Shown here piece by piece: positions 39,305-47,411 of a stretch of 64,000 nt of DNA (position 1 is its first letter; every line of letters starts with the position of its first letter). A program made the position numbers and the translations under genes. The DNA lies in NCBI RefSeq assembly GCF_021117365.1, contig NZ_CP088262.1, positions 2,375,001 through 2,439,000 of the forward strand. Direction: 5' to 3'. The notes beneath the pieces are model-generated. The model did no database searches and was not told the DNA's origin. It saw only the letters and a program-made list of their open reading frames with translations. Source of the stretch: Nocardioides sp. cx-173 (GTDB lineage Bacteria; Actinomycetota; Actinomycetes; Propionibacteriales; Nocardioidaceae).

Positions 39305-40183
39305 TCATCCCTTCACCGCGCCCTGCAGACCGCCGACGATCCGCCGCTGCAGCGCCAGGAACAGCACCAGGGCGGGGATCATCGCGATCGAGGTGAAGGC
39401 CAGGACGCCGGCCGTGTCCGCCGAGTGCTCGGTGGAGTAGTCGGCGACGCCGAGGGGCAGCGTACGCATGTCCTGCTGCAGGAGCAGGAGCGGCAGCAGG
39501 TAGGCGTTCCATGAGCCGACGAAGGCCAGGACGGCCACGGTCACGAGCCCGGGCCGGGACAGGGGCAGCATCAGCCACCAGAAGATGCCGACCCGCGAGG
39601 CGCCGTCCATCAGGGCGGCCTCCTCGAGCTCCTTGGGGATCGCCATCAGGAACGGGCGCAGGATCACCACGGTGATCGGCAGCCAGAAGGCCGCCTGCGG
39701 CAGCGCCACGCCCCACCAGGTGTTGCCCATCTCCAGGTCGCGGGTGACCAGGATGAACAGCGGGATGATCGCCACCGCCGCCGGGAACAGCAGCCCCAGC
39801 ACGAACACCATGAACAGCGGCTCGCGCAGCCGGAACTGATAGCGCGCCAGCGGGTAGGCCGCCATCACCCCGCAGACAACGGCGACGACGGTGGTGATGA
39901 CCGCGATGGCCGTGGAGTTGAGGGCGTAGCGCCAGAAGTCGGGGTTGGCGAAGACGCCGTTGTAGTTCTTCAGCAGCCAGGGGTCCGGCAGCCCGGCGGG
40001 GTCGGTGGCCAGCTGCTCGTTGCTGCGGAAGCCGCCCAGGGCGCCGTAGACGACCGGTCCCAGCGTCAGGGCGACGACCACCAGCGCGATGCCGTAGGTC
40101 AGCGGCCCACCGGCACCGAAGGGGCGCATCCGACGAGTCGACATCTTCTCCCTGTCCGTTGCGGGCCTGAACGCCGGGCTCAT
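39305..40183 (-). CDS. ABC sugar transporter permease, MalG type
   Basis: The 292-residue inner membrane protein has six predicted membrane segments and the EAA loop EEAALMDGASRVGIFWWLMLP (near residue 200) that contacts the ATPase. It belongs to the CUT1 carbohydrate importers. Its ATG overlaps the stop of the MalF-type gene as ATGA. No ATPase gene is present, which is normal for actinobacteria that share MsiK among CUT1 importers. Confidence 0.92.
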   Translation of the reverse strand: MSPAFRPATDREKMSTRRMRPFGAGGPLTYGIALVVVALTLGPVVYGALGGFRSNEQLATDPAGLPDPWLLKNYNGVFANPDFWRYALNSTAIAVITTVVAVVCGVMAAYPLARYQFRLREPLFMVFVLGLLFPAAVAIIPLFILVTRDLEMGNTWWGVALPQAAFWLPITVVILRPFLMAIPKELEEAALMDGASRVGIFWWLMLPLSRPGLVTVAVLAFVGSWNAYLLPLLLLQQDMRTLPLGVADYSTEHSADTAGVLAFTSIAMIPALVLFLALQRRIVGGLQGAVKG

Positions 40184-41073
40184 CGTTCGACCACCGTGTC
40201 CCGCCGCAGGATCAGCAGCTGGTAGGCCAGCGCCATCACGAAGCTCACCAGGAACAGCACGACCGAGGCCGCCCCGGCGATCCCGTAGTTGTGGCGCTGG
40301 GTGCCCTGGTTGATCAGGTACGTCGCCATCGTCGTCGTCGCGTTGGCCGGGCCGCCGCCGGTCAGCACCCACACCATGTCGAACTGCTGCAGCGAGCCGA
40401 TCATCGACAAGAACAGCCAGGTGCGGATGGTCGGCCCGAGCAGGGGCAGCGCCACCCGGAGCTGGGTCCGCCACCAGCTGGCCCCGTCGAGCTGCGCCGC
40501 CTCGTACAGCTCGTCGGGCACTCCCTGCAGCCCGGCGAGGAAGAGCAGCACCGCCAGTCCGAGGTACTTCCACGTGAGGACGACGAAGAGGGTCGGCAGC
40601 GCCAGCTCCGGCGTGCCCAGGAACCCCTGCTCCGGTGGGGTGAGACCGACGAGCTCGATCAAGCCGTCGACGACGCCGTACTCGGGCTGGAGGAGCTGGA
40701 ACCAGATCACGGCCGCGATGACCTCGGCCATGACGTAGGGGACGAAGACGACGGTGCGCAGCAGCCCGCGTAACCGGATGTTGCGGTTGAGCAGCATCGC
40801 GATCGCCAGGCCCAGGGGCAGCTGCACCACGACGGAGGCGATGACGATGACGAAGTTGTGCGCGACCGCGTCGCGGAACACGTCGTCGCCGAGGACCCGC
40901 CCGTAGTTGCGCAGGCCGACGAAGTCCTCCATCGGGCCGAAGCCCTTCCAGCGGTAGAAGGACATGCGCACCGCGGACACGATCGGCCACACGACGAACA
41001 CGCCCATGAGAGCGAGGGCCGGCGTCACGAAGAGGAGGATCTCCAGTCGTTGACGCCAGCCCCCGCGAGTCAC
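40180..41073 (-). CDS. ABC sugar transporter permease, MalF type
   Basis: The 297-residue protein has six membrane segments and the EAA loop YEAAQLDGASWWRTQLRVALP near residue 195. It pairs with the MalG-type permease to form the channel for sugars delivered by the lipoprotein encoded just upstream (7-nt gap). Confidence 0.92.
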   Translation of the reverse strand: MTRGGWRQRLEILLFVTPALALMGVFVVWPIVSAVRMSFYRWKGFGPMEDFVGLRNYGRVLGDDVFRDAVAHNFVIVIASVVVQLPLGLAIAMLLNRNIRLRGLLRTVVFVPYVMAEVIAAVIWFQLLQPEYGVVDGLIELVGLTPPEQGFLGTPELALPTLFVVLTWKYLGLAVLLFLAGLQGVPDELYEAAQLDGASWWRTQLRVALPLLGPTIRTWLFLSMIGSLQQFDMVWVLTGGGPANATTTMATYLINQGTQRHNYGIAGAASVVLFLVSFVMALAYQLLILRRDTVVER

Positions 41074-41080
41074 GCTCAGC

Positions 41081-42370
41081 TCAACCCTCGTCGTCGGCGG
41101 CCGACTGCGTGGCGGACACGACGTCCTCCGGCGTGGCCTGACCGGCGAACAGCAGGGCGATCTCGTCGTTCATCGCGCCTCCGATGGACTCTCCGAACGC
41201 CGTGTCGAAGTAGAGCTGGACGTACGGCGCCTCGTCGCGCACCTTGAGGAGCTCGGCGAGGGACGGGTTGGCCAGGGAGTCGAAGGCGGCCGGGTTGGTC
41301 GGCAGCCCCATGTCCTTCTCGGCGAAGCCCTGCTGCACCTCGTCGGAGAGCAGGTACTTGGCGAGGTCGACCGCGACGTCGGGGGCACCCTCCGGCACCG
41401 CCCACGCGTCGCCGCCACCGAGCTGGGCAGCCGGGTCGCCCTCGCCGCCCTCGACGGCCGGGAAGGGGAACCAGCCGGTCTTGTCGCCCAGCCCCAAGCC
41501 GTCGTCGGTGAGCCCCTGCATGACACCGGGCTCCCACTGTCCCTGCATCTCCATCGCCACCTTGCCCGTGGCCAGGAGGCCGGACGCCGAGCTCGCGCCC
41601 TCCTGCGCGGGGGTGCTCAGGAAGCCCGCGTGGAACGGCTCGGTCTCGAGGATGTCCTCGACGACCTCGCCCGCCTTCACGAAGCAGGGGTCGGAGAAGT
41701 CGCGGCTGGAGACGGCCTCGGTGATGGTGTCCGGGGAGCATGCGCGCACCGCGGTGTAGTACCAGTAGTGCGCAGCCGGCCACTTGTCACCGGCGCCCAC
41801 GGACAGGGGCGTGAGGTCGGCGGCCTTGAGCTTGTCGATCACGTCGTAGAGCCCGTCCATGGTGGTCGGGGTCTCGGTGATGCCGGCCTGCTCGAACAGC
41901 TCGGTGTTGTACCAGAAGCCCACGACGCCCAGCGAGAACGGCAGCGCGTAGCTGGTGTCGTCGACCTGCCAGCCGGCCATCGCGACGTCGCCGATCTTCT
42001 CGATCTCCTCCGACGCGTCCTCGCTGAGGTCACGGACTAGTCCGGCCTCGACGTGGTCGGCCAGCTCGCCGCCTCCGCGCTCCATGTAGACGTCGGGCAG
42101 GTCGCCGCTCTGGAAGGCGGCGGCCAGCTTGTCGACCATGTCCTCGTGGGCCATGGCGCTGATCTCGACGTTGACGCCGGGGTTGTCGGCCTCGAAGTCC
42201 TTGGCGACCTGCTCGTAGTAGGCCTTGCCGGGGTCGTTGTTCGAGTTGTGCCACCAGGTGATGGTGTCCTCGTCCGCCTCGGACGAGTCGTCGCCGCCGC
42301 AGGCCGCTGCGAGCAGCAGCACTCCGGCGCTGAGCGCGGCGAGGGCCGCGCGTCGGGTCTTCGACCTCAT
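41081..42370 (-). CDS. ABC sugar-binding lipoprotein
   Basis: The 429-residue extracellular solute-binding protein (family 1) has a lipoprotein signal ending in LAAAC at residue 22, then ITWWHNSNN and KAYYEQVAKDFEADNPGV typical of oligosaccharide binders, with many Trp and Tyr residues for sugar stacking. ATG is preceded by GGAGGA. As the first gene of the operon it sits behind a TTGACA promoter and a LacI-type operator. Likely ligands are plant oligosaccharides such as cello- or xylo-oligomers, given the GH3. Confidence 0.92.
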   Translation of the reverse strand: MRSKTRRAALAALSAGVLLLAAACGGDDSSEADEDTITWWHNSNNDPGKAYYEQVAKDFEADNPGVNVEISAMAHEDMVDKLAAAFQSGDLPDVYMERGGGELADHVEAGLVRDLSEDASEEIEKIGDVAMAGWQVDDTSYALPFSLGVVGFWYNTELFEQAGITETPTTMDGLYDVIDKLKAADLTPLSVGAGDKWPAAHYWYYTAVRACSPDTITEAVSSRDFSDPCFVKAGEVVEDILETEPFHAGFLSTPAQEGASSASGLLATGKVAMEMQGQWEPGVMQGLTDDGLGLGDKTGWFPFPAVEGGEGDPAAQLGGGDAWAVPEGAPDVAVDLAKYLLSDEVQQGFAEKDMGLPTNPAAFDSLANPSLAELLKVRDEAPYVQLYFDTAFGESIGGAMNDEIALLFAGQATPEDVVSATQSAADDEG

Positions 42371-42420
42371 GGGGTTCCTCCGTCCCGCCCCAACGCTCGT
42401 TGAGACGTTCGTCACACGGC

Positions 42421-42449
42421 AAGGTGTCACCGGAGACGGCACTTGTCAA
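42421..42449 (-). promoter_or_regulatory. Promoter of sugar uptake operon
   Basis: On the minus strand TTGACA (42444-42449), 17 nt, CACCTT (42421-42426), with a leader of about 45 nt. Confidence 0.5.
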
Positions 42450-42457
42450 TCGTTGTC

Positions 42458-42469
42458 GATAACGTTTTC
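42458..42469. promoter_or_regulatory. LacI-type operator
   Basis: GATAACGTTTTC is centred on AACGTT as in LacI-family sites and lies just upstream of the operon promoter. Confidence 0.6.
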
Positions 42470-42514
42470 CAGATCGGCATTCCGGAAGTCCGGGTGGTCT
42501 GGTCCGGGCTCCTC

Positions 42515-42526
42515 TAGCCTGCTCCC
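42515..42526 (+). promoter_or_regulatory. Leaderless-type promoter
   Basis: TAGCCT (42515-42520), 6 nt, GTG at 42527. Confidence 0.6.
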
Positions 42527-43222
42527 GTGCTCACGTCAGTCTTCGGCGGCAGCTTCGGGCTGCTCTTCCTCGGCTTCATCGCGCTGGTCGTGGTGGTGTT
42601 CGTCGTCAGCATGGTTCAGGCCAAGCGGCGGCGCGAGGGGATGACGGCGTTCGCGGCGGCGCGCGGCTGGACCTACCGGGAGTCCGACGGCTCCCTGGTC
42701 ACCCGCTTCAGCGGCGACCCGTTCGGGACCGGCAGCAGCCGGCGGGCGACCAACTGCCTGTACGGCGCCCACGACGGGCGCCCGATGGTGGCGTTCGACT
42801 ACCGCTACACGACCAGCAGCGGCAGCGGCGAGAACAGCTCCACGGAGACCCACACCTACTCGGTCGTCGCCATGTCGCTCGGCCTGCCCGTGCCGCCGCT
42901 CGCGGTGTCGCCCGAGGGGCCCGTGGGTCGCTTCTTCGGGCGCCTGACCAACCGCGACATCGAGCTGGAGTCGGAGGACTTCAACCGGGCGTTCACGGTG
43001 CTCGCCCACGACCGGAGGTTCGCCTCCGACGTGCTGCACCCGCAGATGATGCAGATGCTGCTGCAGTGGCCGGCGCTCGGGTGGCGCTTCGAGGGCGACT
43101 CGATGCTCATGGTGCGCGCCGGACACCACGAGCCGCACGAGGTCGACGCCACGCTGGCCGTGATGGACGCGATCCTCGACCGGGTGCCCGAGCACGTGTG
43201 GCGCACCCTGCGGGGGCAGTGA
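42527..43222 (+). CDS. Membrane-anchored protein of unknown function
   Basis: I do not recognise a family. The 231-residue protein has one membrane segment (residues 8-30) followed by a basic stretch, then a soluble domain with AARGWTYRESDGSLVTRF near residue 45 and GWRFEGDSMLMVRAG near 190. It overlaps the lemA-type gene by 1 nt (TGATG), so the two are co-translated; proteins of this kind next to LemA are common in actinobacteria. Confidence 0.75.
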   Translation: MLTSVFGGSFGLLFLGFIALVVVVFVVSMVQAKRRREGMTAFAAARGWTYRESDGSLVTRFSGDPFGTGSSRRATNCLYGAHDGRPMVAFDYRYTTSSGSGENSSTETHTYSVVAMSLGLPVPPLAVSPEGPVGRFFGRLTNRDIELESEDFNRAFTVLAHDRRFASDVLHPQMMQMLLQWPALGWRFEGDSMLMVRAGHHEPHEVDATLAVMDAILDRVPEHVWRTLRGQ

Positions 43223-43779
43223 TGGTCGTCCTCGTCCTGGCGTGCCTGGCCGTGGCGCTGGTCCTCCTGCTGTCCGTGGTGGTGATGTACAACCGCTTCG
43301 TGCGCCAGCGCACCCTCGTGGACGAGTCCTGGGGCGGCATCGACGTCGAGCTGACCCGCCGCCACGACCTGATCCCCAACCTGGTCGAGACGGTGCGCGG
43401 GTACGCCGCCCACGAGCAGGCGCTGCTGCAGCAGCTCGTCGTCGCCCGCGAGGCCGCCACGGCGCACTCGCGCGACCAGCCCGCGCAGCGTGAGTCCTAC
43501 GAGGACACCCTCGGCGGCGCGATCGCCTCCGTGCTCGTGCGCGCCGAGGCCTACCCCGACCTCAAGGCCCACAACGGCTTCCTGCAGCTGCAGCGCGAGC
43601 TCACCCACACCGAGGACCGGATCGCGGCGGCGAGGCGCTTCTACAACGGCAACGTCCGCGCCTACAACACCCGCATCCGCACCTTCCCCTCCAACCTGGT
43701 CGCGGGGATGTTCGGCTTCACCGCTCGCGACTTCTTCGAGCTGCACGACCCGGCCGCCAGGGCCGTGCCACAGGTCTGA
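43222..43779 (+). CDS. LemA-family protein
   Basis: The 185-residue protein has an N-terminal membrane anchor (residues 3-22) and the LemA helical bundle: YNRFVRQRTLVDESWGGIDVELTRRHDLIPNLV (residues 23-55), ENLTHTEDRIAAARRFYN-like helix near 130, and FPSNLVAGMFGF near 155. The conserved LIPNLV and FYN motifs make the family call secure. Function is unknown; LemA proteins often accompany membrane stress or TPM proteins. Confidence 0.9.
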   Translation: MVVLVLACLAVALVLLLSVVVMYNRFVRQRTLVDESWGGIDVELTRRHDLIPNLVETVRGYAAHEQALLQQLVVAREAATAHSRDQPAQRESYEDTLGGAIASVLVRAEAYPDLKAHNGFLQLQRELTHTEDRIAAARRFYNGNVRAYNTRIRTFPSNLVAGMFGFTARDFFELHDPAARAVPQV

Positions 43780-43789
43780 GGCCTCCGGC

Positions 43790-45013
43790 TCAGACCGGGG
43801 TGATCGGCAGCGACCGGCGCGGCTGGAAGGCGAAGGTCGCACCCGTGCTGAAGCGGGTGACCGCGACCTCGCCCGCCTCCGGGGCGGCGACCTCACGCCG
43901 TACGACGTGGGCGGTGAAGGCCTCGTCGCCGCCGACGACCTCGACGTCCAGACAGGGGTCGACGGCGCGCACGATCGCCTGGAGCGACTCGGGGCTCTCG
44001 GGCCCGAGAAGCGCGGCCCAACCCCCGTCGGCGGAGGCCGGGGAGGGGCCGACGGTCACGGACGCCTCCCCCACGACCGCGTCGTGGTAGGCCGCCGGGT
44101 TGAGCAGCGGGTGCAGCTCGAGGACCCGCATCGCGCCGGGGATCCCCTCGGGCAGCCGCAGCGCGCGGTGCAGGCGCTCGGCCGCGAGCCCGGCGATGCC
44201 GATGAGCTGCTTGGTGCAGATCTCGCGCGCCATCGCCTCGCTGGTGGCACGCTTTCGCACCGCCACTTCGAACGACAGGTTCAGCAGGTGCATCTGCAGG
44301 CACACCTCGTCGGCGATGCGCACCATCGCGGAGTGCGAGAACGCGGCGAAGTCGAGGTCGGAGAGCAGCGGCCCGGAGTAGTCGGAGAGGCCCGCGTCGG
44401 CGGGGTCGATCGGGTCGAGCGCGACCGTGGCGGCGTACGTGAGCGCCACCTCGTCGTAGGCCGGCAGTGGCGCGACGGGCGGGAACGACTCGTCGATGGT
44501 GACCGTCCAGCGGCAGTGCGGGTGCTCCTGGGGCGAGGACCGGGGCGGACGGTGCACGGGGCGCACCTGCGCCCGGGGGTTGGTCGCGACCGCGGTGGCG
44601 TCGAAGGTGGGGTCCTCGATGTCGTGGCACATCGACACGACGTACGGCTCCCCCATCGGCTCCACGTCTATCAGCGCGCCGCAGTGGTCGAGGTGGAACT
44701 CGCCGTGCCAGGGATCGTGCACGGTGTAGCGGAAGTCCATGAACTGCGGCGGCGCTCCGATGTCGAGCTGCAGTCCCTTGAAGATCGTGACCACGTCGGT
44801 GCCCCGGTAGCCGAGCGCGTCCTGCATGCGGCGCGTGTAGACGGGCGAGGCGCCGGACCACTCCTCGATGGCGACCTGCGCCATCTCCTCGCGTCCCCAG
44901 GCCGAGATGCACCAGGCCATGCCGGAGCGGTCGATCAGCTGCCCGATGAGCAGCAGCTCGGGCACCAGCGTCGCGAGCTCCTGCCGGGACAGCGAGGCGT
45001 AGCGGCTAGCCAA
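43790..45013 (-). CDS. Conserved protein of unknown function, partner of FadD8-like ligase
   Basis: I cannot name a family with certainty. The 407-residue protein has a Cys/His-rich middle, FHLDHCGALIDVEPMGEPYV and SMCHDIEDPTFDATAVA near residues 110-145, then a helical second half. The TTG start lies inside the stop of the upstream ligase gene (TTGGCTAG), an 8-nt overlap that argues for coupling. Through the ligase it falls under a perfect KstR-type palindrome, so a role in steroid or fatty acid breakdown is likely but the reaction is not known. Confidence 0.75.
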   Translation of the reverse strand: MASRYASLSRQELATLVPELLLIGQLIDRSGMAWCISAWGREEMAQVAIEEWSGASPVYTRRMQDALGYRGTDVVTIFKGLQLDIGAPPQFMDFRYTVHDPWHGEFHLDHCGALIDVEPMGEPYVVSMCHDIEDPTFDATAVATNPRAQVRPVHRPPRSSPQEHPHCRWTVTIDESFPPVAPLPAYDEVALTYAATVALDPIDPADAGLSDYSGPLLSDLDFAAFSHSAMVRIADEVCLQMHLLNLSFEVAVRKRATSEAMAREICTKQLIGIAGLAAERLHRALRLPEGIPGAMRVLELHPLLNPAAYHDAVVGEASVTVGPSPASADGGWAALLGPESPESLQAIVRAVDPCLDVEVVGGDEAFTAHVVRREVAAPEAGEVAVTRFSTGATFAFQPRRSLPITPV

Positions 45014-46604
45014 CGGAGCGCTCGCCCGTCCAGTACTGCGCCCGCAGGGCCTTCTTGTCCAGCTTGCCGAGCCCGGTGAGCGGCAGCGCGTCGGCGATAA
45101 TGATCTGCTTGGGGGCGTGGACGGCGCCCTTGCGCTCCTTGACCAGCTGCGTGATCTCGGCCCGGACCTCGCCGGTCAGCTCCGCTCCCGGACGGAGCAC
45201 GACGACGGCCGTGACGGCCTCACCCCACTTCTCGTCCGGCGTCCCGATGACGCCCACCTGGGCGACCGCGGGGTGCTCGGCGACGACGTCCTCAACCTCG
45301 CGGGGGAACACGTTGAACCCGCCGGTGACGATCATGTCCTTGGTGCGGTCGACGATGTACCAGAAGCCGTCCTCGTCCTCGCGTGCCACGTCGCCGGTGT
45401 GCATCCAGCCGTCGCGGAAGGTCTCGGCGGTCTCGTCGGGGAGGTTCCAGTAGCCGCCGGCCAGCAGCGACCCGGACACGCAGATCTCGCCGGGCTCCCC
45501 CACCGGCACCGGTCGGCCGTCCTCGCCCAGCAGCGCCGTACGCAGGAAGGCCGACGGCCGCCCGCACGACGACAGCCGGCGGTCGTCGCCGGTCGCGTGG
45601 TCGGACTTCGACAGGTAGCTGATCACCATGGGTGCCTCGGACTGGCCGTAGTACTGGGCGAAGATCGGCCCGAACCGCTCGATCGCCTCCTTGAGCCGCA
45701 CCGGGTTGATCGCCGAGGCGCCGTAGTAGACGGTCTCCAGCGACGACAGGTCGCGGGTGTGCGAGTCCGGGTGGTCCATGAGCGCGTAGAGCATCGACGG
45801 CACCAGCATCGTGGCCGTGATCCGCTGCTCCTCGATCGTCCGGAGCACCTCGGCCGGGTCGAATCGCGAGAGCACGTGCAGCGACCCGCCCTTGATCACG
45901 GTCGGCACGAAGAACGCCGCGCCGGCGTGGCTCAGCGGCGTGCACATCAAGAAGCGGGGGCGCTGCGGCCACTCCCACTCGGCGAGCTGGACCTGCGTCA
46001 TCGTCGCCATCGCCGCCGCCGTCCCGATGACGCCCTTGGGCTTGCCGGTCGTGCCCCCGGTGTAGGTGATCGAGACGATGTGGTCGGGCGGCAGCACCGG
46101 GGACTGGAGCGGCTGCGCGTCGAACGTGGCGGCCGCCGCCACCAGGTCGGTACCGACGTGCTCGAGCTCCTGCGGCACCGGGCCGATGGTGAGCACCCGG
46201 GTGAGGCCCGGGCACTTCTCGAGCAGCGCCAGCGCACGCTCGGTGAAGTAGGGGTCGATGACCAAGGTCGTGATGCCCGCGTCGTTGATGACGTAGGCGT
46301 GGTCGTCGGCGGAGCCCAGCGGGTGCAGCGACGTACGCCGGTAGCCCTGCGTCTGGCCGGCGCCCAGGACGAACAGCACCTCCGGCCGGTTCAGCGCCAG
46401 CAACGCGGCCGACGTACCCGCCCCGGCGCCGAGCGCCTCGAACGCCTGCACGTAGCGCGACATCTGCTCGGCCACCTCGCCGCCCGTGAGCGTCGTGTCG
46501 CCGAGGTGCATGACGTCCTGGTCGCGGTGGCGCTTGAGCGCGGCCACCATCAGGTTGCCGTTGTGGGTCCCGGTGCGCAGGCTGTCCGTCGCGGTGGAGG
46601 TCAC
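45006..46604 (-). CDS. Acyl-CoA synthetase, FadD8-like
   Basis: The 532-residue AMP-forming ligase has ITYTGGTTGKPKGV near residue 190, AQYYGQSEAPMV near 315, GWMHTGDVARED near 405 and the C-terminal LTGLGKLDKKAL with the catalytic Lys. It resembles M. tuberculosis FadD8 more than FadD19 or FadD17, but this is from memory. Start is GTG, 6 nt after TAGTCT, and a perfect palindrome matching the KstR consensus overlaps that -10 box. Confidence 0.88.
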   Translation of the reverse strand: MTSTATDSLRTGTHNGNLMVAALKRHRDQDVMHLGDTTLTGGEVAEQMSRYVQAFEALGAGAGTSAALLALNRPEVLFVLGAGQTQGYRRTSLHPLGSADDHAYVINDAGITTLVIDPYFTERALALLEKCPGLTRVLTIGPVPQELEHVGTDLVAAAATFDAQPLQSPVLPPDHIVSITYTGGTTGKPKGVIGTAAAMATMTQVQLAEWEWPQRPRFLMCTPLSHAGAAFFVPTVIKGGSLHVLSRFDPAEVLRTIEEQRITATMLVPSMLYALMDHPDSHTRDLSSLETVYYGASAINPVRLKEAIERFGPIFAQYYGQSEAPMVISYLSKSDHATGDDRRLSSCGRPSAFLRTALLGEDGRPVPVGEPGEICVSGSLLAGGYWNLPDETAETFRDGWMHTGDVAREDEDGFWYIVDRTKDMIVTGGFNVFPREVEDVVAEHPAVAQVGVIGTPDEKWGEAVTAVVVLRPGAELTGEVRAEITQLVKERKGAVHAPKQIIIADALPLTGLGKLDKKALRAQYWTGERSVG

Positions 46605-46632
46605 CGGAGCAGACTAGAACGCGTTCTAGATT
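46605..46632. promoter_or_regulatory. KstR operator with divergent promoters
   Basis: TAGAACGCGTTCTA (46615-46628) matches the KstR consensus fully and extends to the 16-bp perfect palindrome CTAGAACGCGTTCTAG (46614-46629). TAGTCT (minus, 46611-46616) serves the ligase; TAGATT (plus, 46627-46632) can serve the hydrolase. Confidence 0.82.
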
Positions 46633-46680
46633 GGGGCAACGGGGGTTGTGCCGGGTGCGGGCGACACCGAGGCTCTCCCC

Positions 46681-47241
46681 ATGACCCGCTACGTCGACCT
46701 GGCGCCCGAGGGCGCGTCCGTCGGCCGCTGCGTGGTGCTGCCCGGGCGGCAGTACACCGCCGACGGCCCGCTGCTCTTCTTCGCCACCCAGGTCGCGCTC
46801 GACCGTGGCTGGGACGTGCGCCAGGTGTGGTGGGAGGCGCCGGCCCGGGGCGGCGGCGCCGACGAGATCACGTGGGTCGGCGACCAGCTCGACGCGGCCG
46901 TCGGCGGCTACGACGGACGGGTGCTCGTCGTCGGCAAGTCGCTGGGCACCCTGGCCGCCGCACGCGCGGCAGCACGCGGGTACGACGCCGCGTGGCTCAC
47001 CCCGCTGCTCAACGAGCCCGACGCCGCCGCACCGCTGCTCACCTACCCGGCCGCGCAGCTCGTCGTCATCGGTTCGGAGGACCCGTACCTCAGCCGGGAC
47101 GTGCTCGACGCCCTTCCGGGCGAGCGCCGCGTCGTCGCGGGCGACCACGTCCTCCGGGTCCCCGGCGACGTCGCGGCTTCGGTGGCGAGCCACGGGCTCG
47201 TCGCCCGGATGTTCGACGCCTGGCTGGCGGGCCTGGGGTGA
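46681..47241 (+). CDS. Small alpha/beta hydrolase
   Basis: The 186-residue protein shows LPGRQYTADGPLL near residue 20, a nucleophile elbow GKSLGT near 88, an acidic residue in GSEDPYL and a His in AGDHVLRVPGD near 160. It is a short cap-less alpha/beta hydrolase of the KANL3/Tex30-like type. It is divergent from the FadD8-like gene across a KstR palindrome, so it may cleave a thioester or ester in the same pathway. Confidence 0.82.
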   Translation: MTRYVDLAPEGASVGRCVVLPGRQYTADGPLLFFATQVALDRGWDVRQVWWEAPARGGGADEITWVGDQLDAAVGGYDGRVLVVGKSLGTLAAARAAARGYDAAWLTPLLNEPDAAAPLLTYPAAQLVVIGSEDPYLSRDVLDALPGERRVVAGDHVLRVPGDVAASVASHGLVARMFDAWLAGLG

Positions 47242-47331
47242 CCGACGATCGCTCCGGCGCGTTGCCGGTCCTCGCTGGCGAAGGGGCGAGCCGGCCGAGC
47301 CGCGGACGCCGTACTCCGCGGGCGATCCTGG

Positions 47332-47363
47332 CGCTTGTCAGGGGTTGCAACCCCTGACAAGCG
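47332..47363. terminator. 32-nt perfect palindrome between convergent genes
   Basis: The arms CGCTTGTCAGGGGTTG and CAACCCCTGACAAGCG abut with no loop. As RNA it would make a strong hairpin on either strand, fitting a bidirectional terminator. Confidence 0.7.
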
Positions 47364-47366
47364 ACG

Positions 47367-47390
47367 GGATACCCGGCTGACCGGGTATCC
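47367..47390. terminator. Second hairpin, bidirectional terminator
   Basis: GGATACCCGG, loop CTGA, CCGGGTATCC: a perfect 10-bp stem 3 nt from the long palindrome and 22 nt before the end of the 47412-48215 gene. Confidence 0.65.
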
Positions 47391-47411
47391 ATCCCGGGTC
47401 AGCCGCCTCGG

